Assembly (NCBI GenBank): GCA_964502665.1
Contig: CAZCXP010000008.1
Location: forward strand, 1 to 33,014
Direction of reading: 5' to 3'
DNA length: 33,014 nucleotides
DNA from: SOKG01 sp964502665
GTDB taxonomy: Bacteria; Chloroflexota; Dehalococcoidia; SZUA-161
Below the pieces are notes generated by a model. That model was not told the origin of the DNA. It ran no database searches and saw nothing but the letters and a program-made list of their open reading frames with translations. Below, one piece after another: positions 14,874-23,283 of this stretch; position 1 is the first letter of the stretch, and every line of letters starts with the position of its first letter. Made by a program: the position numbers and the translations under genes.

Positions 14874-16043
14874 CTACAACGACCTCTTGAGCAAGGTCAG
14901 GATTGTCCAGTTGGGCCCGCCGAGAGCGGTGGCAATAGCCGTCTTTATGTCCTTTGTGGCCTGGTGCTCGCCAGCATCTCCGCGAATCTGGAGAGCAGCT
15001 TCGGCAACGCGGATGACAGGCGTAGCCCCGATGGGATTGGTAGCTATGACACCACCAGAGCAGTTCACGGGGAACTCTCCCTCCATTTCGGTTATGCCCT
15101 TCTCAATCAGCTTCCAACCCTCGCCCTTTTCACAGAAGTGCAAATGCTCATAGAGATTCATTTCCTCCCAGTTCGAAGGCTCGTATATCTCGGCCATGTC
15201 TATGTCTTTTCGAGGATTGGTTATGCCGTTTCTTCCATAGAGCCTCTCGCAAGCCACGTGCTGAGTGTAGGTTTCTGTGCCCGTGGGGTCGCCGAATACC
15301 CCAGCACGGAACGGCTCCTGGTGCACGGTCTCGACATCAGCTATCCAGACTGGTTTCTTGGTGATCTTCCTGGCTCTCTGCTCCGACGCGAAGATGAGGG
15401 CACAAGCCCCGCAGGACTGAGGACAGAAGTCCAGTATTCTTAGCGGCCACACAAGGTATGCCGACTGCAGTACCTCGTCCACACTCTTCAGCCCAAGCCT
15501 CAGATGCGCGTAGGGGTTTCTGCAGGCATTCCGGTCCGCTTTCAGCCGGGCCATGGCTGCATGCTCTTCTTTAGCCCCGGATGTCTCCATATAGGACAGT
15601 GCCTGCTTGGCGAACTCTCCTATGGCACCTGTCGCTGCGCCTTTGCCCCACACTGGTGTAGCAGCAGCGGTAATAGCAGCCGTGGTATCACCACAATCCT
15701 GCTTCTCAAAGCCGATGACCATGACCAGATCGTAGAGGCCCGAGCCGACAAAGAAGAAGCCTTCGCACACCACTGAGCCGCCGCTGGTACCACCTGTGCA
15801 TACCTTCAGACCTGGTTTGCCAAAGGCTCCCACCTCGGCGGTCATTCCGTGGTCGGGGAGAAAGATCCCTTCGAAGGTTTCCATATTGCTGAAGAACACA
15901 GCCTCGATGTCCTTTATGCTCAACTGGGCATCGGCCAGAGCCGCCCTAACCGCCTCTGCCACCATCTCCGGCTGGTTAACGTCGGGACGCCTGGCAGTAT
16001 GGTGGGTCTGTCCGATTCCTACTATAGCTACTCTGTTAGGCAT
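14874..16043 (-). CDS. Thiolase-fold protein, SCP2/acetyl-CoA acetyltransferase-like, lacking nucleophilic Cys
   Basis: 389 aa, thiolase superfamily (SCP-x/archaeal-type acetyl-CoA acetyltransferase branch). Start MPNRVAIVGIGQT, NACRNPYAH in the middle, and NCSGGVIATNPIGATPVIRVAEAALQ near the end show the fold. The C-x-x-G-S nucleophile loop reads VCTGGTSGGS, placing Thr86 where Cys is expected, and the usual GHP histidine is Asn (TNPIGATP). Proteins like this are common beside DUF35 genes and often annotated as acetyl-CoA acetyltransferase, but thiolysis is doubtful. GGAGG precedes the ATG; 13 nt after the related 381-aa gene and 11 nt before a DUF35 gene. A heteromeric complex with those proteins is inferred. 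Confidence 0.87.
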   Translation of the reverse strand: MPNRVAIVGIGQTHHTARRPDVNQPEMVAEAVRAALADAQLSIKDIEAVFFSNMETFEGIFLPDHGMTAEVGAFGKPGLKVCTGGTSGGSVVCEGFFFVGSGLYDLVMVIGFEKQDCGDTTAAITAAATPVWGKGAATGAIGEFAKQALSYMETSGAKEEHAAMARLKADRNACRNPYAHLRLGLKSVDEVLQSAYLVWPLRILDFCPQSCGACALIFASEQRARKITKKPVWIADVETVHQEPFRAGVFGDPTGTETYTQHVACERLYGRNGITNPRKDIDMAEIYEPSNWEEMNLYEHLHFCEKGEGWKLIEKGITEMEGEFPVNCSGGVIATNPIGATPVIRVAEAALQIRGDAGEHQATKDIKTAIATALGGPNWTILTLLKRSL

Positions 16044-16056
16044 GTCTCACCTCCAA

Positions 16057-17202
16057 CTACCTGCTGCCCAGAATCATGACACCTTGATGCTGTCCACAGA
16101 TGCCTGTTACGCCGTGGGCCAGTGCCACCTGGGCCCCCTTTACCTGTCTGTCGCCCGCCTCACCACGAAGCTGCAGCACTGCCTCGGCCACGCGTGTCAT
16201 CCCCGCCACGCCTACCGGATTGCCAGCCAGTACTCCACCAGAGGGGTTCACCGGGAGCTTGCCGCCCATCTTGGTCAATCCAGAATCAATAAGCCTGCCT
16301 CCCTCCCCTCGGCCACAGAAACCAAGCCCTTCCATCCACAGAAGCTCCTGGTAGGAGTATTCCTCCGATACCTCAGCCACGTCTATCTGCTTCAAAGGAT
16401 TGTTGATACCGGCCATGCTGTAGGCCTTCCTGGCAGCCTTCACCAAGGCGTCACAGTCGGCCAAATCCCTGTCCCCCAGGTAGTGTGTCTCATAGCAGTT
16501 GGACACTCCCAGTATCCAGACTGGCTTATTCGTGAGCTTCCTGGCTTTATCCTCAGGAGCCAGAATCATGGCGCAGGCGCCATCTGATGTCGGCTTGGTA
16601 TCGAGAACCCTGATGGGAGATGAGAGCATCTTCGAGCCAAGGACATCCTCCACCGTAATATCCAGAGGCTCCTGGGCATATGGATTGTTGCTGGCATTGC
16701 CGCGGTTCTTGACTGCTACCCTGGCGCACTGCTGGGCCGTTATGCCATACTTATACATGTAGCGTTTGGCCTGCATGGCAGCCGCTGAGACGAAATCCAG
16801 TCCCAATTGCCTCATCAGAGCAGGATCGAACGCAGCATTCTCGACCAGGCTCTTCTCAGCCTGTGATTCCTTCGTATGTGCCACAACCAGAATGATATCC
16901 TGGTGGCCTGAGAGAACCTGTGACATACCAACGTAAACAGCATTGATTCCGTCCTCAGCCACCTTATCCTCATGCCCCAGGTGTGCGCCCACGACGTGCT
17001 GGATATTCATGTTCGATATCGTCCTGCCATCCCAGAAATCCTGGGAGCAAGTCACGGCGGAATCGATGTCGGACAAAGTGAGTCCTGTCGCCTCCAGAAC
17101 TTGCACTATTGCCTCATAGGCCAGTTCCCCCTCATTTACGTCAGCCCTATTCGGATGGTACTTTGTCTGCCCTACTGCCACCACACCTACTCTTTCAGCC
17201 AT
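16057..17202 (-). CDS. Thiolase-fold protein, SCP2-like, lacking nucleophilic Cys
   Basis: 381 aa, related to the adjacent 389-aa protein (VGQTKYHPNRADVNEGE, NNPYAQ, NPSGGVLAGNPVGVAGMTRVAEAVLQ). The position of the catalytic Cys is occupied by Glu83 (DKVAEDGINAVYVGM), and the GHP His by Asn. The signature is therefore degenerate at both ends of the active site. ATG at 17202 is chosen because AAGGAGG is 5 nt upstream; the frame is open for 11 codons before it. It follows the crotonase gene after 47 nt. It is probably a pseudo-thiolase subunit or a non-thiolytic C-C bond enzyme acting with a DUF35 protein. Confidence 0.86.
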   Translation of the reverse strand: MAERVGVVAVGQTKYHPNRADVNEGELAYEAIVQVLEATGLTLSDIDSAVTCSQDFWDGRTISNMNIQHVVGAHLGHEDKVAEDGINAVYVGMSQVLSGHQDIILVVAHTKESQAEKSLVENAAFDPALMRQLGLDFVSAAAMQAKRYMYKYGITAQQCARVAVKNRGNASNNPYAQEPLDITVEDVLGSKMLSSPIRVLDTKPTSDGACAMILAPEDKARKLTNKPVWILGVSNCYETHYLGDRDLADCDALVKAARKAYSMAGINNPLKQIDVAEVSEEYSYQELLWMEGLGFCGRGEGGRLIDSGLTKMGGKLPVNPSGGVLAGNPVGVAGMTRVAEAVLQLRGEAGDRQVKGAQVALAHGVTGICGQHQGVMILGSR

Positions 17203-17249
17203 ACATACCTCCTTCCTGTACCACCATCTGTCCACCAGCGCCCCAGCTG

Positions 17250-18014
17250 CTAGACGCCTTTGAAGTTTGGCTTGCGCTTCTCGAAGAACGCCATTGGCCC
17301 TTCCTTGGCATCCTCACTCTTGAACGCTGTTGCACCTAATTCCATCTCTGTTATGAAGCCCAGCTCTCTGGGCTGGCTAATCGCCTTCATGACTATTTCT
17401 TTGACCAGCCTCACGGCTAGCGGCCCGTTTTCGCAGATACGCTCTGCCACTTTCATTGCAGCGGGCATGAGTTCCTCTTTGGGGACAACCATGTTGATGA
17501 GCCCGATATCAAGGGCCTGTTGAGCGGTGATCCGGTCACCGATAAGGAGTATCTCCATAGCCTTGCACCAGGGTATCTGGCGCGGCAGGTTCACCAGGGA
17601 GCCGCCGAGCGGTACCAGCCCCCAGCGCACTTCCTGAATACCTAACATGGCATGCTCGGCAGCGATCCGAATGTCCGTCAGCAGAATGAATTCCGTACCT
17701 CCGGCCACCGCGTAGCCGTTGATGGCAGCGAGAACAGGCTTATAGCAATGGCTGAACCATCGCTTGGCTCTTGGCTCCAGTTTGACCTCGGCGCTGGTCA
17801 CCGCACCAATAGCTTCGTCAAGGTCTGCCCCGGCGGAAAAAGACTTATCCCCCGCACCGGTCATAATCAGAACCCACGCATCGGGGTCGGCCTTGAATTC
17901 CTCTTCTATCTCCTCCATCCTCAGGAAGTCTTTAGTCGTTAGGGCGTTCCTCTTCTCGGGGTTGTTGAAAGTCATGATACGGACATGATCTCTTTTCTCG
18001 TAATCTATGGTCAT
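17250..18014 (-). CDS. Enoyl-CoA hydratase/isomerase (crotonase family)
   Basis: 254-aa crotonase. SAGADLDE (60-67) forms part of the oxyanion hole. Glu108 (AGGTEFILLTD) and Glu128 (GIQEVRWGLVP) match the two catalytic glutamates of enoyl-CoA hydratase, so true hydratase activity is plausible. Start ATG at 18014 is selected from AAGGAG 6 nt upstream and the normal N-terminus MTIDYEKRDHVRIMTFNNP; a 47-codon open extension upstream is not family-like. It precedes the thiolase-fold pair and follows a 173-nt gap after the 493-aa flavoprotein gene, where I see only short GC-rich hairpins and no clear promoter. It may handle straight-chain enoyl-CoA released after side-chain cleavage, complementing the MaoC pair. 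Confidence 0.92.
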   Translation of the reverse strand: MTIDYEKRDHVRIMTFNNPEKRNALTTKDFLRMEEIEEEFKADPDAWVLIMTGAGDKSFSAGADLDEAIGAVTSAEVKLEPRAKRWFSHCYKPVLAAINGYAVAGGTEFILLTDIRIAAEHAMLGIQEVRWGLVPLGGSLVNLPRQIPWCKAMEILLIGDRITAQQALDIGLINMVVPKEELMPAAMKVAERICENGPLAVRLVKEIVMKAISQPRELGFITEMELGATAFKSEDAKEGPMAFFEKRKPNFKGV

Positions 18015-18187
18015 CCAGATCTCCTTTGACGAAATACTTCGATAGACTAGTGCGGCTTGGTGATAGCGAGGTGACCTCCCGTACACCTGGCCAGGGCGCT
18101 GGGGCCCTTCGCCGTACCACTGGGACCTCAGATTCTGCAGCCGGCCACCGGCCACGCCCTTTCGTGTAATGGCTATCTCTCATATGC

Positions 18188-19669
18188 CTATTGCATTGCC
18201 TGGTGCATGAGGTGGTACCGGAGCACCATGTTGGCAACGTTGATCCCGGAGTCCACTGCCTGGTGGATGCCGATTCCATAGCCGCCAGCATCACAGCCCA
18301 CATAGAACAATCCTTGGATGGGAGCCCCGGCTGAAGGCTTATGAGAACCAGCTTGCCCCACCACTTGTCCCAGGCCAATACACTCACCCCCTTGACCTGG
18401 CAGCACCTGATCACGGGTAAGCGCCGAGACGTCGCGCGTGGAGTAACCCTCCTTGGCCTCGATGTACTTGGGCATATCAGGGAAGACCTTGAACAGCATT
18501 TCTTCTCCCTTATCCCACCACCTCTTCTTCTCTTTGGCCGTCATCTGAGGGTCACAGGGACACCAGTAACCTGTCATCAGGATCTGCTTGCCCGGTGGCG
18601 CCGCGTCGGGGTCGTAGTTGGAAGGAACCTCATACCAGACAGTTATATCCTCAGGGAGGTCGCCAGACCTGGCCCTGAGCCATTTCTCAAGAGTATAAGG
18701 GCTATCAGAGGTGAATATGGTGCCGTATGGGTAGTCGGTCACTTTCTTGTTCAGGAAGTAGCGGGTACCCATCATACCCCACGATGGTACTAACTCCTTC
18801 ACATAGTTCACATAGCTCTTGTCGAAGTGCTCCTCACCCACCAGTTTGAGAACAGTCGGCTGAATGCCGGCGTTGCTTACCACAATGGGTGCCTGGAAGC
18901 TGCCCTTGTCGGTGACTGCGCCGGTGACTTTGCCCTGGTCTACAGTGATCCTCTCCACCCTGGCTCGCATCATGACCTTGCCGCCGTTCGCTTCCACCGC
19001 CTCGGCGTAGGTATCCGCTAGCTTGCCGAAGCCGCCCTTGCAGAAAACCCCACCGCTGCGCAGAAACACGTCCTGCAGGGTTCTTATTCCCTCCGAGGCT
19101 GCCAGGGCGTCCGCAGGGACCATAAAGCAGCCGTCAGACACCGGGCCGAGAAGGAAGCCATACACGCCTTTGGGCACCTTGTAGCGGTTGAGCCAATCAG
19201 CGAAGCTGATATTGTTCAAGGTGTCGATATCCTGGGGGCTCATCATGGTTAACTCGGTCATAACCCTGAGAGCCTCCGCCCTTTCCTCTTCCTTCTTCAC
19301 CTCAAGCCAGTCGAACATCTTATTGGGGTCCAGTACTTCGCCGGGAGCCGGCTGCGGGCCCACAACCCACTTTCCTGAGGAAGTCTTGTATGTACTCCCG
19401 TTGACCCCGGGTGCTACCAACTCCACCCTGTTCTCCAAGCCCAGTTCCTTCAGCACAACCTCAAGCAGTGTCCCCTGTGTGGGGGCGCTGATAACTACCC
19501 AAGCCGTATAGGTGAACCCTTTCTTGGACAGTGTCATAGCTTTGCCGCCAGCGCGGGCGTTCTTCTCGAGGAGAAGCACTTTAAGTCCCCGCTTCGCCAG
19601 CAGGCCGGCGCAGGAGCTGCCACCAAACCCGGCCCCAACTACAATGACGTCGTATGATCCTCTTGCCAT
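18188..19669 (-). CDS. FAD oxidoreductase, phytoene desaturase-like (type A)
   Basis: 493 aa, COG1233-like flavoprotein (CrtI/retinol saturase superfamily). N-terminal Rossmann motif VVGAGFGGSSCAGLLAKRG (GxGxxG at 12-17), Glu35 for ribose binding, AGGKA next. The C-terminal FAD motif is GLFYVGCDAGGYGIGIHQAVDSGINVA. No signal peptide or transmembrane segment is obvious. It shares long near-identical blocks (AGIQPTVLKLVGEEHFD; SALTRDQVLPGQGGECIGLG) with the 505-aa and 492-aa proteins, so these are paralogues. Such enzymes oxidise or reduce C=C bonds in isoprenoid or other hydrophobic substrates; the substrate is not known. ATG at 19669, preceded by a run of eight G that may serve as the ribosome site, 19 nt after the 505-aa gene. 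Confidence 0.88.
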   Translation of the reverse strand: MARGSYDVIVVGAGFGGSSCAGLLAKRGLKVLLLEKNARAGGKAMTLSKKGFTYTAWVVISAPTQGTLLEVVLKELGLENRVELVAPGVNGSTYKTSSGKWVVGPQPAPGEVLDPNKMFDWLEVKKEEERAEALRVMTELTMMSPQDIDTLNNISFADWLNRYKVPKGVYGFLLGPVSDGCFMVPADALAASEGIRTLQDVFLRSGGVFCKGGFGKLADTYAEAVEANGGKVMMRARVERITVDQGKVTGAVTDKGSFQAPIVVSNAGIQPTVLKLVGEEHFDKSYVNYVKELVPSWGMMGTRYFLNKKVTDYPYGTIFTSDSPYTLEKWLRARSGDLPEDITVWYEVPSNYDPDAAPPGKQILMTGYWCPCDPQMTAKEKKRWWDKGEEMLFKVFPDMPKYIEAKEGYSTRDVSALTRDQVLPGQGGECIGLGQVVGQAGSHKPSAGAPIQGLFYVGCDAGGYGIGIHQAVDSGINVANMVLRYHLMHQAMQ

Positions 19670-19688
19670 TTCCCCCCCCTTACCTCAT

Positions 19689-21206
19689 TTATGCCTTCTG
19701 GGTTGCGCCGCTTGGTTGTGCCTTTTTCATTGCCTGGTGCATGAGATGGTACCTCTGCACTACGTTGGCAACGTTGATGCCGGACTCCACCGCCTGTTGG
19801 GTGCCGACGCCGTAGCCACCAGCGTCACAGCCCACGTAGAACAGCCCCTGCACCGGGGCCTTGACCGAGGGCTTGCGGCGGCCACCCTGACCCACCACCT
19901 GCCCCAGGCCGATGCATTCGCCGCCCTGGCCCGGCATCACCTGATCGCGGGTGAGCGCCGAGACGTCGCGTGCAGAATAGCACTCCTTAGACTCGATGTG
20001 CTTTGGCAGATCGGGGAAGACCTTGAACATGATTTCGTCAATCTTGTCCCACCATAGCTTGTTCTCTTTGGCCGTCGTCCGCGGTTCGGAAGGACCCGAT
20101 ACCGCCGCCAGGACGATCTGCTTGCCCTTCGGTGCGGCATCCGGGTCGTAGTTCGAGGGCACTTCATACAGGACGCCTATGTCCTGGGGCATATCGCCTG
20201 CCTTGGCCTTGAGAAAGCGCTCCGTAGACCAGTAGCTGTCAGCAGAGATGATGTTGCCGAAGGCAGTCTTGACCACTTCCTTGTTCAGGAAGTAGCGGAC
20301 ACCGGGCAGTCCCCAGGAGGGGACAAGGTCCTTCACGTAGTTTACATAAGACCGATCAAAATGCTCTTCGCCCACCAGCTTGAGCACGGTGGGCTGAATG
20401 CCGGCGTTGCTCACCACGATGGGAGCGCTGAAGCTTCCCTTGTCGGTGACAGCGCCTGTGACCTTGCCATGGTCAACTGCGATCTTCTCCACCCTGGCGC
20501 GCATGATTACCTTGCCGCCATTCTCGGCTACCGCATGGGCAAAGGTCTCAGCCACCCGGCCGATACCGCCCTTGCAGAAAAGCCCGCCACTCCGCAGGAA
20601 GATCATCTGCAGGGTTCTGACTGCCTCCGAGGCGGCAACTGCGTCCGCAGGCGCGACAAAGCATGGGTCCGTCATTACGCTGACAAGGAAGCTATAGGCA
20701 GCCTTCGGCAGTCTGTAGCGACCCAAGAATTCGTGGAAACTGATGTCATCCAGCGCATCGATGGCCTGCGGCGTCATCAGCGTTATTTCCGTCAGAGCGT
20801 TCAGGGCATCGGCTCTGTCCTCCTCCTTGATCTCCAGCCAGTCGAAGATGACGTTGGGGTCCATGACGGAGTCCGGTGGCATTGCAGGCATTGGCACGTA
20901 TTTCCCTTTGGAGTTCTTGAATATCGTCCCGCCTGAAGGATCTGGTGCCACCAGCTCGACCCTGTTCTCCATCCCCAGCTCCTTCAGGACGACCTCAAAC
21001 ATGTTTCCCTGGATGGGGGCAGTGATAACTACCCAGGCGGTATAGGTGAACCCTTTCTTGGAGAGGGCCATGGCCTTGCCGCCAGCCTTGGCATTCTTAT
21101 CCAGGAGCAGTACCTTCAGTCCTCGCCTTGCCAGCAGGGCAGCACAGGTACTGCCGCCAAACCCGGCTCCTACCACGACAACATCATATTCAGATCTGGC
21201 CCTCAT
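19689..21206 (-). CDS. FAD oxidoreductase, phytoene desaturase-like (type A)
   Basis: 505-aa paralogue of the preceding and following type A flavoproteins. VVGAGFGGSTCAALLARRG gives the FAD dinucleotide motif, NAKAGGKAMALSKKGFTYTAWVV the next conserved block, and GLFYVGCDAGGYGVGTQQAVESGINVA the C-terminal FAD site. It ends with a short polar tail (KKAQPSGATQKA) absent from the 493-aa protein. GGAGG precedes the ATG by about 5 nt; 27 nt after the 83-aa gene. The pair 18188-19669/19689-21206 looks like a tandem duplication, possibly forming a heteromer or acting on sequential intermediates. The reaction is unknown; flavin-dependent dehydrogenation or saturation is inferred from family. Confidence 0.88.
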   Translation of the reverse strand: MRARSEYDVVVVGAGFGGSTCAALLARRGLKVLLLDKNAKAGGKAMALSKKGFTYTAWVVITAPIQGNMFEVVLKELGMENRVELVAPDPSGGTIFKNSKGKYVPMPAMPPDSVMDPNVIFDWLEIKEEDRADALNALTEITLMTPQAIDALDDISFHEFLGRYRLPKAAYSFLVSVMTDPCFVAPADAVAASEAVRTLQMIFLRSGGLFCKGGIGRVAETFAHAVAENGGKVIMRARVEKIAVDHGKVTGAVTDKGSFSAPIVVSNAGIQPTVLKLVGEEHFDRSYVNYVKDLVPSWGLPGVRYFLNKEVVKTAFGNIISADSYWSTERFLKAKAGDMPQDIGVLYEVPSNYDPDAAPKGKQIVLAAVSGPSEPRTTAKENKLWWDKIDEIMFKVFPDLPKHIESKECYSARDVSALTRDQVMPGQGGECIGLGQVVGQGGRRKPSVKAPVQGLFYVGCDAGGYGVGTQQAVESGINVANVVQRYHLMHQAMKKAQPSGATQKA

Positions 21207-21233
21207 TCTCCTCCTCGGGAATACGAAGTCGAG

Positions 21234-21485
21234 CTAGAAGTCTCCGGGATGCTTGGGCTCCTTGTTGCGCCATTGTTTGGGCGAGAGTACGAGGCGAAGA
21301 ATGGCAGCTTTGGCCATCTTCCCCATGATCGTCGCCAGGTCGCTGAAGCTAAAAGCTGCTCGAACCCTCCACTTGACAGGGTCAATGATATCTACGAACA
21401 TAACTATGTAGTCACCTTGACGCTTTAGATCATCGACCTTTCCTGTCAGCTCAGTCTTTCCCAGCCCGGTTGACCTGAAGTACAT
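21234..21485 (-). CDS. Small protein of unknown function, 83 aa
   Basis: I do not recognise the family. The product MYFRSTGLGKTEL... contains an N-terminal stretch alternating beta-like segments (GDYIVMFVDIIDPVKWRVRAAFSF) and a helix (SDLATIMGKMAKAAILRLVL), ending in a basic, Pro-rich tail. It is soluble, has no Cys and no membrane segment. GGAGG lies about 10 nt before the ATG, and the gene fits tightly between two flavoprotein genes (57 nt after one, 27 nt before the next), supporting a real gene. It could be an accessory or chaperone-like partner for the flavoproteins; that is inference from position only. Confidence 0.65.
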   Translation of the reverse strand: MYFRSTGLGKTELTGKVDDLKRQGDYIVMFVDIIDPVKWRVRAAFSFSDLATIMGKMAKAAILRLVLSPKQWRNKEPKHPGDF

Positions 21486-21542
21486 CTTGTATTGACCTCC
21501 TGAAACTTATGTGCATCCTCTTTGCCTGCTTTAGTTACCACC

Positions 21543-23174
21543 TCAGGGTATGTAACCCTTTTCGCGTGCTACAGTGAGCATGGCCGGCTCTTTCCACCAT
21601 TTCTCTATGCCACATTCCTCAGCCACAGTGTTGGCACAGACATAGCCGGGGCCCCAGATTACACAGCCGCCGGGCCAAACCCCCGCTCCTCCCACGAAGA
21701 GGTTCTTTACCGGTGTCACGTTGTGGGAACACTCCTGGTTAGGCCTCAGGTATCCCATCTGCAGCGGATGATACATTCCTTGTTTGTAAGAGCCCCGCAC
21801 CATGTTGGCGAACTTGTTCTGGATGTCAGCCGGGGTAGTTATGTTCCACCACAGCACCTTGTCTTTGGTGATATTAGGAGCATACTTCTCCAGCGTGGCC
21901 AACTGGTAGTCGGCGATCTGCTCCCTGAATCTGAAACGCAACCATTTCTCCGAGCCACCGTCCTTGAGTTCGAAGGGCGCCATTTGTGTAAGGAGGCCGG
22001 AAGCTCTTCCCGGAGGCGCCTGGTAGGGATCGTGGACGCTGGGGAACGAGGCAATGTAACCTGCCCTCTCCGGCAGCTCCCCTGGATCCATCAGATCCCA
22101 TTCGTGTCTCAGTTCGTCGGAGCTTTCATAACCCAGGACGTACATGAAGGCCTTATCAACGTCCGGATTGGACTCGGCCGCCTTGAAGTGAGGCGGTTCT
22201 TCCAGGGCCAGGTGCAGGTCGCACAGGCTCCACTTCTCCCACTGCCAGGCTTTGAGCATGGCCACGAAGTCGTTATCCAACTTGTCCTCACCAACGTATC
22301 TCAGGAACGTCTGGTGTATATCGATGGTGCTGACCACCGCCTTGTTAGCCATGAACTGAGTGCCGTCGTCGAGTTCCACCCCCTTGGCGGTCCCGTTCTC
22401 GACAATGATCCGCTTGATCTGGGCGCTGGTCCTTATCTGCCCCTGATTCTCGAAGATGGCTTTGAGCAGGGCATTGGAAACCCTGTGGGACCCTCCCGCG
22501 GTAAGCCGGTAATTGGACATCCGGTTGAAATACAGGGGAATGAGATAGCCGACTCCCGACTGGCTGTAGTCCAGGCCCCAGTGACAGCATGTGTAAAGCA
22601 TCAGGGTTCTTACGTGGTCGTTTTCAAACCTATCCTTGATAAAGTCGTCAGGGGTCATCTCGGAGAAGGCGGTCAGCTTCCTGCCCAGTTCCGACGCGTC
22701 CGCCCTCGCAGCCATAAGCGGGGCCGGCTCCGGTTTGACGAAGGTTTGCGGGCCAACAATGCCTTTCATCAGCTCGTCGCACTCGTAGTACGTATCGCGA
22801 AAGGCATCAGCGTCCTTCTGGGAGAACTTGGCTATTGAAGCGCATGTCTTCTCCACATCCGTGTAGACGCAGATGCACTTGCCGTCGGGCAGAGGCATGG
22901 CCCACTGAAGCTCAGGATAAATATGCCTGACGTCGTACTCTTCTTCCAGCTTGAAGTCCTGGTAAATGGGCGCGTAATCCACCATCATGTGGAATATCGC
23001 GTGTGTATTATGGAAGTAGTCGGGGAGGGTTATCTGTTCGGTGGCCAGGCCGCCTCCCGCTTCATACCTCTTCTCCAGCAACAAGACCTTCTGTCCCGCC
23101 TTAGTCAGATAGGCGCCGATCTCCAGCCCATTCGGGCCGCTGCCTATGATGATCACATCGTATTCCTTGGCCAT
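21543..23174 (-). CDS. FAD oxidoreductase, phytoene desaturase/carotene isomerase-like (type C)
   Basis: 543 aa. IIGSGPNGLEIGAYLTKAG contains the GxGxxG FAD motif (11-16), followed by LLEKRYEAGGGLATEQI and, near the C-terminus, NLFVGGAGVWPGGCVIWGPGYVCANTVAEE, which is the FAD-binding end of the superfamily. It is more distant from the 493/505/492-aa type, and shares with the 575/578-aa type the GGGLATEE-like block and the N-P-D-x-x-x-x-M-x-x-L segment. AAGGAGG is 5 nt before the ATG. A 109-nt gap separates it from the 575-aa gene; I see no clear promoter or terminator there. Role: probable redox enzyme on a hydrophobic substrate; specificity not readable. Confidence 0.87.
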   Translation of the reverse strand: MAKEYDVIIIGSGPNGLEIGAYLTKAGQKVLLLEKRYEAGGGLATEQITLPDYFHNTHAIFHMMVDYAPIYQDFKLEEEYDVRHIYPELQWAMPLPDGKCICVYTDVEKTCASIAKFSQKDADAFRDTYYECDELMKGIVGPQTFVKPEPAPLMAARADASELGRKLTAFSEMTPDDFIKDRFENDHVRTLMLYTCCHWGLDYSQSGVGYLIPLYFNRMSNYRLTAGGSHRVSNALLKAIFENQGQIRTSAQIKRIIVENGTAKGVELDDGTQFMANKAVVSTIDIHQTFLRYVGEDKLDNDFVAMLKAWQWEKWSLCDLHLALEEPPHFKAAESNPDVDKAFMYVLGYESSDELRHEWDLMDPGELPERAGYIASFPSVHDPYQAPPGRASGLLTQMAPFELKDGGSEKWLRFRFREQIADYQLATLEKYAPNITKDKVLWWNITTPADIQNKFANMVRGSYKQGMYHPLQMGYLRPNQECSHNVTPVKNLFVGGAGVWPGGCVIWGPGYVCANTVAEECGIEKWWKEPAMLTVAREKGYIP

Positions 23175-23283
23175 TTCAGCCTCCTTTTGCTAGCTGTTTT
23201 CTACCTCCAAGGACTTCACTGTGCTTTGTCATCTATATCTGCTGCTACTCCAGTTCAGGTAGCAAGGGTTTCCCCGGGCCACT

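Noticed and set aside
7200..16043. Firm assignment as a steroid degradation operon
   Set aside because: The parts list matches, but no ring-degradation genes (3-ketosteroid dehydrogenase, hydroxylases, Hip/Hsa-type hydrolases) are in the window, so the substrate is left open.
17932..18414. 160-codon - strand frame between the crotonase and flavoprotein genes
   Set aside because: It overlaps the ends of both real genes in another frame and has low-complexity, Arg/Trp/Ser-rich composition without homology.
21522..22838. 438-codon + strand open frame
   Set aside because: Entirely antisense to the 543-aa flavoprotein gene. It has no recognisable domain and arises from GC-rich codon bias, as do the long antisense frames at 2643-3200, 4673-5524, 9713-10501, 15796-16587 and 27038-27745.
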